Below are positions 54,508-62,801 of a DNA stretch of 64,000 bases, piece after piece. The stretch spans positions 1 through 64,000 of the forward strand of contig NZ_CP032101.1 in the NCBI RefSeq assembly GCF_003544855.1, read 5' to 3'. The position numbers and the translations under genes were made by a program. The DNA is from Malaciobacter marinus (GTDB taxonomy: Bacteria; Campylobacterota; Campylobacteria; Campylobacterales; Arcobacteraceae). Positions within the stretch are counted from its first letter, which is position 1. Each line of letters opens with the position of its first letter. Under the pieces are notes generated by a model. It was not told the DNA's origin, did no database searches, and was given only the letters and a program-made list of their open reading frames with translations.

Positions 54508-55434
54508 ATGAAAATAGTATTTTTAGATAGAGCTACATTAGGTTTTGACATATCATTAGATGGGTTTAATAAGTTTGGGGAAGTAGTAATCTATGATACT
54601 ACAAAACCAACTGAAACACTAACTAGAGTAAAAGATGCGGATATTGTTATTACAAATAAAGTTGTAATAAACAAAGAAATAATGGACAACTCAAATCTTA
54701 AATTAGTTTGTATTGCTGCAACTGGAATGAACAATGTTGACCTAGAATACGCTAAAGTTAAAGGAATTCAAGTTAAAAATGTTGCAGGATATTCAACTGA
54801 TAGTGTAACACAATTAACATTTTCTTATGTATTTCATTTTATTCAACAGTTAAATTATTATACTTCATATGTAAATGAAGGAAATTGGGAAAAGTCAGAT
54901 ATCTTCACACATATAGACAAACCATTCTATGAATTAAAAGACAAAAATTGGGGAATAATAGGATTGGGAAATATTGGAGAAAATGTTGCAAAAATAGCAA
55001 AATCTTTTGCTTGTAATGTAAGTTATTATTCAACAAGTGGTAAGAATAATAATACAAACTATGAAAGTAAAAGTCTTGATAAATTACTTAAAGAATCAGA
55101 TATAATTTCTATACATTGTCCTTTAAATGAAACAACTACTAATTTGCTTAATAAATCAAATTTAAATTTGATTAAAGATGGAGCAATACTTATGAATTTA
55201 GGTAGAGGTGGAATAATAAATGAAGATGATCTTGCAAATATAATTGATAGAAAAGAACTATATTGTGGGATTGATGTAGTATCAAAAGAACCAATTGAAG
55301 AAAATTCAGCCTTATTAAAAGTAGAAAATAAAAACAGATTAGCATTAACTCCTCATATTGGATGGGCATCAATTGAAGCTAGAAAAAGACTTGTTGATAT
55401 GATAATTAATAACATATCAGAATATGTAAAATAA
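54508..55434 (+). CDS. D-2-hydroxyacid dehydrogenase
   Basis: I choose ATG 54508 (308 residues) with AAAGG upstream; the earlier GTG 54499 lies on top of that ribosome-binding site. The NAD Rossmann motif is GIIGLGNIGENVAKIAKSF near 148-166. Catalytic residues are visible: R in NLGRGGIINEDDLANII near 232, E in VSKEPIEE near 261, and H in PHIGWASIEA near 285. The N-terminal substrate domain has the usual ITNKVVINKEIMDN segment. It could be D-lactate, hydroxypyruvate or 2-oxoacid reductase; the sequence does not decide. It is preceded by a short gap after the PIN-PhoH gene and has its own weak promoter region. Confidence 0.9.
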   Translation: MKIVFLDRATLGFDISLDGFNKFGEVVIYDTTKPTETLTRVKDADIVITNKVVINKEIMDNSNLKLVCIAATGMNNVDLEYAKVKGIQVKNVAGYSTDSVTQLTFSYVFHFIQQLNYYTSYVNEGNWEKSDIFTHIDKPFYELKDKNWGIIGLGNIGENVAKIAKSFACNVSYYSTSGKNNNTNYESKSLDKLLKESDIISIHCPLNETTTNLLNKSNLNLIKDGAILMNLGRGGIINEDDLANIIDRKELYCGIDVVSKEPIEENSALLKVENKNRLALTPHIGWASIEARKRLVDMIINNISEYVK

Positions 55435-55463
55435 TACATATTGTAATTTGTATTGGAGTATAA

Positions 55464-55943
55464 ATGAATTATTTACAATATACATCTAAAGAGATGTTCT
55501 CTTCAACTGAGTTAATCAGAAAAAGTAAAATGATATTTGAAAAAATAAATAAACATGAAATTGAAAAGGCAATTATATTAAGAGATGGAAAGCCAAGTTT
55601 TATGTTATTAGATTTTGAAACCTATGAAAAGTTAATGCAAGAGTATATGCAGTTGAAAACTACAAGCAAAGAAAAAATTATGCCTAAAGTTGATAAAGAA
55701 GTAAAAAGTAATAGTGAAACTATAACTCCTTCTGAAACTAAAATTCATAAAATAACAAATAATCCTAAAACATCTATAGAAGAAATTGATGAAAATGAAC
55801 TAAAAAAAGCATTTGAAGATATTGATAACATAAACTTTAGCAGTTCTTTGGATAATGATGCTCAAGAGGTACTTGATGAAGTTTATATTGAAGAGCGACC
55901 AATTGAGAAAAACGATGAATCACTAAAAGATTTTTGGGATTAA
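55464..55943 (+). CDS. Phd/YefM-like N-terminal protein with acidic tail
   Basis: The 159-residue product has a Phd/YefM-type antitoxin-like N-terminal domain: MFSSTELIRKSKMIFEKINK and KAIILRDGKPSFMLLDFETYEKLM (about 10-62). This is followed by a long lysine/glutamate-rich tail without secondary structure signals. Type II antitoxins of this fold are about 80-90 residues and sit next to a toxin gene; no RelE or Doc-like ORF is adjacent here, and the tail is atypical. It could be a stand-alone DNA-binding protein descended from an antitoxin. The start ATG has TATTGGAG upstream. It lies 29 bases after the dehydrogenase gene. Confidence 0.7.
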   Translation: MNYLQYTSKEMFSSTELIRKSKMIFEKINKHEIEKAIILRDGKPSFMLLDFETYEKLMQEYMQLKTTSKEKIMPKVDKEVKSNSETITPSETKIHKITNNPKTSIEEIDENELKKAFEDIDNINFSSSLDNDAQEVLDEVYIEERPIEKNDESLKDFWD

Positions 55944-56055
55944 ATAAAAAAATTGAAAGTTTATTAAAAGGCTTAGATTAAAATAATAATATAAAATTAT
56001 ATTTGAAGTATAATTTTAGTATTATAAATACTTATATTAAGCTATAAGGATAGTC

Positions 56056-57882
56056 ATGTTAAATAAACTTTCAATAATGCTAAAACTTAAACTAAATAGT
56101 GCACTAATAATATTTAGTTTATTAATAGCAGGTGTTATTATTTATAACATATTGAACTCTTTATCAAGGGAGTATATAAACTCATTAGCTATTGCAAAAC
56201 AAAATGAAACATTAAATGCAATATATATCAATGGACTTTTATATAACTCATCTTCTGGCGTAGTTTTTCAAAATCCAAACTCGAAAAAAGCAAAAAATAC
56301 TATGCAAAATGCAATTAATAATACGCAAAAAGCTGCAAATAAATTTAAAAAAATAAATAACTCATTGTACATGGAGTTTGAACAAAAAGTAATTGATTTT
56401 TTACTTATATCAAATGATTTAAATAAAAAAGTAATTAATAAAAAAGTATTAGAAAAAGATGATATGAAAAAATCGCTTAAGGCATGGAGGAACCTGAAGT
56501 TTACTATTATTGATATATTAAAAATAATCAAAAAAAATTCAGATATGGCGCAAAAAAATTTTCATAATACAATAAAACAATCAATAATCACTGTTATTGC
56601 ATTAATGTCAATTTTTTCTGTAGTAATACTTATATTTAATATTCTTCTTTCAAAAAGTATTATATCTCCACTAAAAATATTAAAAGATGCTATGAAAAAG
56701 CTTACAGATTCATCTAACAAAGATATTAAAATACAGATAAAAACAGAAGATGAAACAGCCCAAATTGCAAAATATTTTAATGAATATATTAGTAAAATAG
56801 AAAAAGATCATCTTGAAGATACATTAGTTATAAAAGATGTAAATTATGTAGTAAATGAGATAAAAAAAGGTAATTTAAGCACGAGAGTTACAAAAACTAG
56901 TTCAAGTAAATCTGTAAAAGAGTTAGTAAATGCATTAAATAGCATGCTTGATACTTTAGCTGATATCGTAGAACACGCATCTAAAACACTTAATAAATAT
57001 AAACATGAAGATTTTACTCAAAAAACATCAATTAATGCACAAGGTGAAATTCAAAACTTATTAAATGGTATTGATTCATTGGGAGAATCTATTTCAAAGA
57101 TGCTACTTGAAAGTACAAGAAGAGGAGTTGAATTAAAAAGTAGCTCAGATACATTACTGAAAAATGTAGATGTATTAAATGAAAGTTCAATACAAACAGC
57201 AACAAATCTTGAAGAAACAACTACTGCTTTAGAGCAAATAACATCTAATGTAAAAAATAGTACATTAAAAATGAATGAAATGACAAGCTTAGCTAGTAAG
57301 GTAAGCTCTTCTACTAAAGAGGGTAAAGAACTTGCTTTAAAAACAAGTTCATCAATGGATGAAATTAATGAGCAAGTTAATTTAATAAATAACTCAATTA
57401 CAGTAATTGACCAAATAGCTTTTCAAACAAATATATTATCATTAAATGCAGCAGTAGAAGCAGCAACTGCTGGAGAGTTAGGTAAAGGTTTTGCAGTAGT
57501 TGCAGGTGAAGTTAGAAACTTAGCAACTAGATCAGCACAAGCAGCAAAAGAGATAAAAGAGTTAGTAGAACATGCAACAATTAAAGCAAATGATGGAAAA
57601 GAGATTTCAAATAATATGATAAATGGATATGAGAGTTTAAATGACAATATTGAGCAAACTTTAAATATTATTGAGTATGTTTCTACTTCAAGTAATGAAC
57701 AAGAAAAAGGTATTGTTCAAATAAATAATGCAATAAATGAACTTGATAAAAAGACACAAAAAAATGCAACTATAGCCTCACAAGTACAAGAAATAGCACT
57801 TTCTTCTGAGAAATTAGCAACTACAATAGTCTATGAATCAAATAATAAAAAGTTTATAGGTAAAAATGAAGTCTTATATTAA
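56056..57882 (+). CDS. Methyl-accepting chemotaxis protein
   Basis: Chemoreceptor of 608 residues. Membrane segments at about 15-33 and 175-197 flank a roughly 140-residue helical periplasmic domain of four-helix-bundle type. A HAMP domain follows (ending near 250), then a second HAMP-like segment ([17 protein letters not shown]), and a long cytoplasmic signalling coil. The conserved tip is [41 protein letters not shown], residues about 452-492, with the usual E/Q-rich adaptation segments around it. The ligand is unknown. It is a single gene ending in a shared terminator. Confidence 0.93.
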   Translation: MLNKLSIMLKLKLNSALIIFSLLIAGVIIYNILNSLSREYINSLAIAKQNETLNAIYINGLLYNSSSGVVFQNPNSKKAKNTMQNAINNTQKAANKFKKINNSLYMEFEQKVIDFLLISNDLNKKVINKKVLEKDDMKKSLKAWRNLKFTIIDILKIIKKNSDMAQKNFHNTIKQSIITVIALMSIFSVVILIFNILLSKSIISPLKILKDAMKKLTDSSNKDIKIQIKTEDETAQIAKYFNEYISKIEKDHLEDTLVIKDVNYVVNEIKKGNLSTRVTKTSSSKSVKELVNALNSMLDTLADIVEHASKTLNKYKHEDFTQKTSINAQGEIQNLLNGIDSLGESISKMLLESTRRGVELKSSSDTLLKNVDVLNESSIQTATNLEETTTALEQITSNVKNSTLKMNEMTSLASKVSSSTKEGKELALKTSSSMDEINEQVNLINNSITVIDQIAFQTNILSLNAAVEAATAGELGKGFAVVAGEVRNLATRSAQAAKEIKELVEHATIKANDGKEISNNMINGYESLNDNIEQTLNIIEYVSTSSNEQEKGIVQINNAINELDKKTQKNATIASQVQEIALSSEKLATTIVYESNNKKFIGKNEVLY

Positions 57883-57895
57883 AAGTAAATTTTAT

Positions 57896-57926
57896 ATCAA
57901 AGCCCAATATTAAATTGGGTTTTGAT
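57896..57926. terminator. Bidirectional terminator
   Basis: ATCAAAGCCCAAT (57896-57908) pairs with ATTGGGTTTTGAT (57914-57926), 13 pairs with one G-T. It lies between the chemoreceptor gene and the convergent TRAP gene. Confidence 0.85.
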
Positions 57927-57929
57927 AAC

Positions 57930-58997
57930 TTATAAATTATCTTTTATGTATTGATAATCAGAAATAATTGTCCACTCTCTAATACTTTGCATATAATCTT
58001 CTTGTGATTTAAAAATCTCTTTTAAAAGTGGTGATTTTGCAGCCATACTCTCTCTTAGCTTTTTATTTGAATCTTTTAACAGTTTTTTTACATCTTCTGG
58101 AAAGCTTTTAACTTTTATTTGAGGATGCTCTTTTTTCATTTTTTGCCAAGCTTTTGCATTCATATCATAATTTTGAATATACATATCATAAGCTGCTAAT
58201 CTAAATGCCAAGACTAAAATCTCTTGTAGATTTTTTGGAAGCTTTTTATAAGATCTTTTATTAACAATAAATTGCAATTCTGAAGCTGGTTCATGCCATC
58301 CTGTATAGTAGTATTTTGCAACTTTGTGAAAGCCCATATTAATATCCATTGATGGGCCAACCCACTCTAAGGCATCAATTGTATTTCTTTCAAAAGCAGT
58401 ATAAAGTTCACCTGGGGCAATATTTGTAACTAATGCTCCTGCTTTTGCCATTATTTCACCTGCAAAGCCTGGAATTCGGATTTTAAGACCTTTTAAATCT
58501 TCTACCGATTTAATCTCTTTTTTAAACCAACCTCCCATTTGAACACCAGTATTTCCTCCTGGAAAAGATAATACTTTATGAATCTTATAAGTTTTTTGCA
58601 TTAGTTCTAATCCACCACCATGGTAAAACCAAGCATACTGTTCAGCAGCTGTCATTCCAAATGGCATTGAAGTAAAAGGTAAAGTATTTATATCTTTGCC
58701 TTTCCAATAGTATGAAGCACTATGTCCAATATCATATTGTCCTGCTTTAACCATATCTAAAATACCTAAAGGTGCTTTATGTTTGCTAGCACTATCAACT
58801 CTGATAATTAGTTGACCATTTGACATAACTTTTGCTAAATTAGCCATTTTTATTGAAGTATCAATTAAAGGACTTGCAGTTTTACCCCAAGTAGTAGCCA
58901 TTTTAAGTTTATAAACTCTTTGATTTGCAAACACTGTCATACTCATAGCTATAAGTAAAACAGATATTACTCCTAGTTTTCCAATTAATTTTTTCAT
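57930..58997 (-). CDS. TRAP transporter solute-binding protein (DctP-type)
   Basis: Periplasmic binding protein of 355 residues with a signal peptide (MKKLIGKLGVISVLLIAMSM, cleavage after VFA). The DctP-family features are LKMATTWGKTASPLIDTSIK, the substrate-loop IRIPGFAGEIMAKAGA with its arginine, APGELYTAFERNTIDALEWVGPSMD and the C-terminal IRE segment. The MGGWFKKEI segment and the AFERNTIDALEWVGP motif suit a 2-oxoacid binding TRAP protein of the TakP group. The DctQ and DctM membrane subunits are not in the window, so the protein is an orphan here. The next gene downstream on this strand is far away. Confidence 0.92.
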   Translation of the reverse strand: MKKLIGKLGVISVLLIAMSMTVFANQRVYKLKMATTWGKTASPLIDTSIKMANLAKVMSNGQLIIRVDSASKHKAPLGILDMVKAGQYDIGHSASYYWKGKDINTLPFTSMPFGMTAAEQYAWFYHGGGLELMQKTYKIHKVLSFPGGNTGVQMGGWFKKEIKSVEDLKGLKIRIPGFAGEIMAKAGALVTNIAPGELYTAFERNTIDALEWVGPSMDINMGFHKVAKYYYTGWHEPASELQFIVNKRSYKKLPKNLQEILVLAFRLAAYDMYIQNYDMNAKAWQKMKKEHPQIKVKSFPEDVKKLLKDSNKKLRESMAAKSPLLKEIFKSQEDYMQSIREWTIISDYQYIKDNL

Positions 58998-59016
58998 TTT
59001 TCTCCCTTTAAAAAAA

Positions 59017-59640
59017 TTATTTTAGAATAGACTCTTTTAAGCTTTTCTTCTTTTCCCATCCTATTGTTTTAAGTTCTGGCTCTTTTAAAAAATCCTTTGA
59101 ATATCCAATACATAAATATCCAATTAATTTATACTCTTTTGAAACATTTAGTATTTTTCTTATTTTTTTTGGTTTTACGATAGATACCCACCCAAGACCT
59201 AAGTTTAAAGCTCTAGCTGTTAACCACATATTGCATATAGCACAAACAACAGAGTATTCTCCACTTTTTTTCATATATGTTTGTCCAAGAATCTCTTTTT
59301 TTGGTTTTTTATAAAAAACTGCAATATTTATAGGTGATTCTTTTATTCCCTCAAGTTTTAATTTTTTATAAAGTGGTCTATTTTCAAACTTTTTAAAGCT
59401 CTTTTTATAACTTATTTCAAATTGATTATATACTTTATCTTTAAGGTTTTTATCTTCAATGATTTTAAAATGCCAAGGCTGTGAATAGCCAACAGATGGT
59501 GCTTTTAAAGCAGATTCTAAAATAATATTCAACTTTTTTTTAGATACTTTTTTATTTATAAAATTATTACCTCTTATATCTCTTCTTGAACTAATAATCT
59601 TATTTAAAGTGTTTAAATCTTTTTTATTAAACCTTAACAT
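59017..59640 (-). CDS. Nitroreductase-fold protein, BluB-like (DMB synthase)
   Basis: The 207-residue product is in the flavoprotein nitroreductase superfamily. It carries the BluB-type motif RRDIRG (19-24, with the conserved aspartate D21) and the substrate segment APSVGYSQPWHFKII near 43-57. The helical region TARALNLGLGWVSIVKPKKI near 142-161 follows, and the end motif PELKTIGWEKKKSL matches the BluB C-terminus. BluB cleaves reduced FMN to 5,6-dimethylbenzimidazole, the lower ligand of vitamin B12. Its start overlaps the stop of the NifX-like gene by one base. Other cobalamin genes are not in the window; a general nitroreductase remains possible. Confidence 0.75.
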   Translation of the reverse strand: MLRFNKKDLNTLNKIISSRRDIRGNNFINKKVSKKKLNIILESALKAPSVGYSQPWHFKIIEDKNLKDKVYNQFEISYKKSFKKFENRPLYKKLKLEGIKESPINIAVFYKKPKKEILGQTYMKKSGEYSVVCAICNMWLTARALNLGLGWVSIVKPKKIRKILNVSKEYKLIGYLCIGYSKDFLKEPELKTIGWEKKKSLKESILK

Positions 59641-59942
59641 TAATATTTAATAGGTTTTAATTTATCAAGTAAAAAAGATTCAATAATTTCATCAATACTT
59701 TTTTGAGTATCTACGCTTAAAACAGAAATATTTTTTTGTTTAAAATCAATTAAATAATCAGTCTCATTTATTACAATAATATGATCAATCCAGCAATTTG
59801 CTTCTTTTCTATTTTTAAAAAAGTCACAATTTACTATTCTACCTTCATCAAGATCAATATAAGCCCAATAATTAGACTCTTCAATAGCACTTATAATAGC
59901 TTCATGTCTTCTGTTGCAGTCTACTGGAATTAGTATATTCAT
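59640..59942 (-). CDS. Small NifX/NifB-like (DUF-type) protein
   Basis: A 100-residue protein whose N-terminus MNILIPVDCNRRHEAIISAI and the following strand-helix pattern resemble the NifX / NifB C-terminal domain fold (dinitrogenase iron-molybdenum cofactor-binding family, RNase H-like). The ligand-type histidine or cysteine set is only partly visible (C9, C39, C50). The resemblance is moderate. It is translationally coupled to the BluB-like gene (one-base overlap), so a cofactor-related role is reasonable but inferred. No nif genes are nearby. Confidence 0.55.
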   Translation of the reverse strand: MNILIPVDCNRRHEAIISAIEESNYWAYIDLDEGRIVNCDFFKNRKEANCWIDHIIVINETDYLIDFKQKNISVLSVDTQKSIDEIIESFLLDKLKPIKY

Positions 59943-60004
59943 TTTTTCCCTCGCATATTTTAGCTTCTAAAATGATATCTAATAATGATTTAAAAATATA
60001 TGAT

Positions 60005-61783
60005 TTATAAGTACTCTTTTTCAAACCATTTAGAAAATATAAATAAAGACCATAAATGTTGTTTAAATTTTCTATTTTTTGCTAAATTATAAATTTGTTT
60101 TATATACTCATCATTAAAAAGTTCTGTTTGTTTATTCACTCTTAAAATTAGATTTAAAACTTCATCTTTATACTCATTTTGAATCCATTCATTAAAGGGT
60201 GAATTAAATCCTTTTTTTGTTCTATTTATGATTGTTTGTGGTATATATTTTGAAGCAATTTTCTTAAGTAAATATTTGTTTGTGTCTCCTACTTTTATAT
60301 TTGAATCCACACTAAATAAATAGTTTACTAAATTAAAGTCTAAAAAGGGAGTTCTAACTTCTAAAGAATTAGCCATGGAAATTTTATCAACTTTACTGAG
60401 TAAGCCCTGCCCTAGCCAAACTTTTAAATCTGTATAACTCATCCAGTCAACTGGATCTTTTTTTGCTGTTTCACTTTTAAAAGTTGGTACTTTTTTAAAT
60501 AGCTTTTTTTTCTGAATAGATGTAAATACTTCTCCAAAACCATTATAAACATTCTCTTTTTTTATAATTCTTCTTAAGTACTCACTCTCTTTTGTATTAT
60601 TTTGTAAAGCAGAGATTATACTATTTAAAAATTGTGTTTGATTTTTATCTAATGTTTTTTCAAACTCATAATATTTTAAAAATTTTGCATAATTATCATA
60701 ACCTAAAAATATCTCATCACTGCCCTCACCGCTTAAAACAGTTTTTATTCCCATTTGTTTAATTTTTTTTGTTAATATATACAAAGGAATTGCTGCGCTA
60801 TCTGCGTGAGGTTCTTCTAAAGCTTCTAATGTATCTTCAAAGCTATTTATAAAATCTTTTTGAGAGATAATTAAAGGGTGATGATTTGAGCCTATGTGCT
60901 TTGCAGTGATATTTGCATACTCTAATTCGCTATAATTTTTGTATTCATCATAACCCACACTAAAGGTATTTATTTTTTTACCAGAAATTTTAGTATATAG
61001 TGCAGAAATAAGTGAACTGTCAATACCTCCACTTAAAAGTGAGCCAACTTCTACATCTGATGTTAGTCTAGCCTCAACACTCTTAAATAAAAGCTCTTCT
61101 ATATCTTTTAAAGCTGTTTGTTCATCTTTTATTTTTTTATATGTATTAATCTTATAATACTTCTTAATTTGCAAGCTATCATTTTTTAATAAAAGATAAT
61201 TTGATGCTTCAAGTTTTTTAATATCTTGATAAAAAGTATTATCATCTAAACTTACGAAATATTGCATATATTGTGATAAAGCAACTTTATTTAATTTTGG
61301 TTTTTTATCTAAAAGTTCTAAGATAGCTTTTATTGAAGAAGAGAAAATAAACTTATTATTTGCAAAGTAGTAGAAAAAAGGTTTTTTCCCATATCTATCC
61401 CTTGCACAAAAAAAGCTATTTTGCTTTATATTATAAATACAAAAACTAAACATTCCATTTAGGTAGTTTAAAAAATCTTTTTCATATTTTTGATAAAGCC
61501 TTATAATAACTTCTGTATCAGATTTGGTTTTACATTTTAAATCATGCTCTTTTATTAACTCTTGATAATTATAAATTTCACCATTAAAAACTATTACAAT
61601 CTCATCAAAAACCATAGGTTGGTTTGCTTCATTGTCCAAATCAATAATTGAAAGTCTTGTATGGGCAAAAGTATTGTTATTAAATGATTTAATAGCTTGA
61701 AAATCAGGTCCTCTATTTTCTATATATTTGATTGCATTTTTGAATTTATCGTTTGTAAAATTTGCACCTAATATTCCACACAT
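60005..61783 (-). CDS. asnB: Asparagine synthetase (glutamine-hydrolysing)
   Basis: Makes asparagine from aspartate and glutamine, with ATP. The 592-residue product has the N-terminal glutaminase nucleophile C2 (MCGILGANF), the class II GATase loop RGPDF near 26 and ARDRYGKKPFFYY near 127. The ATP pyrophosphatase motif is GSLLSGGIDSSLISAL near 246-261, followed by VLSGEGSDEIFLGYDNYAKF. The full-length form is intact. Homologues also act in surface-polysaccharide loci, so an amidotransferase for another substrate cannot be excluded. It ends one base into the AEC transporter gene's stop. Confidence 0.93.
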   Translation of the reverse strand: MCGILGANFTNDKFKNAIKYIENRGPDFQAIKSFNNNTFAHTRLSIIDLDNEANQPMVFDEIVIVFNGEIYNYQELIKEHDLKCKTKSDTEVIIRLYQKYEKDFLNYLNGMFSFCIYNIKQNSFFCARDRYGKKPFFYYFANNKFIFSSSIKAILELLDKKPKLNKVALSQYMQYFVSLDDNTFYQDIKKLEASNYLLLKNDSLQIKKYYKINTYKKIKDEQTALKDIEELLFKSVEARLTSDVEVGSLLSGGIDSSLISALYTKISGKKINTFSVGYDEYKNYSELEYANITAKHIGSNHHPLIISQKDFINSFEDTLEALEEPHADSAAIPLYILTKKIKQMGIKTVLSGEGSDEIFLGYDNYAKFLKYYEFEKTLDKNQTQFLNSIISALQNNTKESEYLRRIIKKENVYNGFGEVFTSIQKKKLFKKVPTFKSETAKKDPVDWMSYTDLKVWLGQGLLSKVDKISMANSLEVRTPFLDFNLVNYLFSVDSNIKVGDTNKYLLKKIASKYIPQTIINRTKKGFNSPFNEWIQNEYKDEVLNLILRVNKQTELFNDEYIKQIYNLAKNRKFKQHLWSLFIFSKWFEKEYL

Positions 61784-62700
61784 TAAAAATCTCCTATAAA
61801 ATATTTGATTATAAAAATATAAAAATATAAAAGCAAGGAAAAGGTAATTGTGGAGATTAATATGCTTGCAGTTACATCATAGGGTTTACAGTTATATAAA
61901 GCAGCTAAATTAACATTGTTTACTGCAAGAGGTATCATTAGTTGCATTAAGACTACAGAGGCTACATATGAGCTTAAATCGCTTTGTAAAACAAAAAAGA
62001 TTCCAACAGCAGGAAGTATAAAGTGTTTTACCAAAGAAATGTTAAGTGATAACTTCCAATTCATCGTTCTTATTTTAACTTCACTTAAATATACACCAAA
62101 GATTACTAATTGAATAACCATTGAAGCATATGCTCCCATTTCAAGAGTTCTTGAAATATCTTTATGAATAGGAACATTAAAATAGTTTATAGCAATAGCA
62201 AAAAAAGCAACCCAAAGTCCAGGAAGTTTTAAAATTGAATAGATTGACTTTTTTAATGTAAAAGAGTCTTTTGCAAAGAAATATATACTAAAAATATAAA
62301 TAAAAAACATATTTGCAATATTTATAATACTTGTGTAAGGAACAGATTGTTCACCAAATAAAGCAATCCCTAATGGAACACCAATATTTCCAGTATTACC
62401 CACTAATGACACAGCGATAAATATAGTTCTATCTTTTGAATCAGTAAATATTTTTTTTGAGAATATTATTAAAAAGAATACAACACTTAAAACTGCATAT
62501 AAATAAATAATTGGTGACATTACAAATGCATAATCAATAGGAGATTTAGTTAGTCCCCAAAATATTAAAATTGGTTGTAAAAAATAAAAAGATAAAATTA
62601 CATAGCTTTTTTCATCGATTTTTTCTTTAAAACTTTTTTTTAAAATTAGTCCAATTACAATAAAAGAATAAACAGGAAGTACTGAAATTAAAGTTTGAAT
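61783..62700 (-). CDS. AEC-family permease, probably starting at ATT
   Basis: Auxin-efflux-carrier-like permease. A start at ATG 62520 gives 245 residues, missing two membrane helices. The frame is open for 60 more codons upstream to ATT 62700 and encodes a typical AEC N-terminus (TLISVLPVYSFIVIGLILKK). An in-frame TAA lies about nine codons above, and no ATG, GTG or TTG is available between. AAAGG sits 7 bases before the ATT. The full product is about 305 residues, the usual length. Later conserved segments are SLVGNTGNIGVPLGIALFG and VLMQLMIPLAVNNVNLA. The substrate is probably an organic anion. It overlaps asnB by one base. Confidence 0.85.
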   Translation of the reverse strand: MQTLISVLPVYSFIVIGLILKKSFKEKIDEKSYVILSFYFLQPILIFWGLTKSPIDYAFVMSPIIYLYAVLSVVFFLIIFSKKIFTDSKDRTIFIAVSLVGNTGNIGVPLGIALFGEQSVPYTSIINIANMFFIYIFSIYFFAKDSFTLKKSIYSILKLPGLWVAFFAIAINYFNVPIHKDISRTLEMGAYASMVIQLVIFGVYLSEVKIRTMNWKLSLNISLVKHFILPAVGIFFVLQSDLSSYVASVVLMQLMIPLAVNNVNLAALYNCKPYDVTASILISTITFSLLLYFYIFIIKYFIGDF

Positions 62701-62801
62701 GAAGTTACCTTTATAATATAATAAATTTTATTTTATCATAAAGAAGTAAAAAATATAATTTAGTCTTAGAAGTATTAGGATTTAGATATTATGTCGTAAA
62801 T

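Noticed and set aside
55464-55943. Complete toxin-antitoxin module
   Set aside because: Only a Phd-like N-terminus is present; no toxin-like ORF lies within a few hundred bases on either side.
59640-59942. Evidence of a nitrogen-fixation locus from the NifX-like protein
   Set aside because: No nif structural or assembly genes occur in the window; NifX-fold proteins are widespread outside nitrogen fixation.
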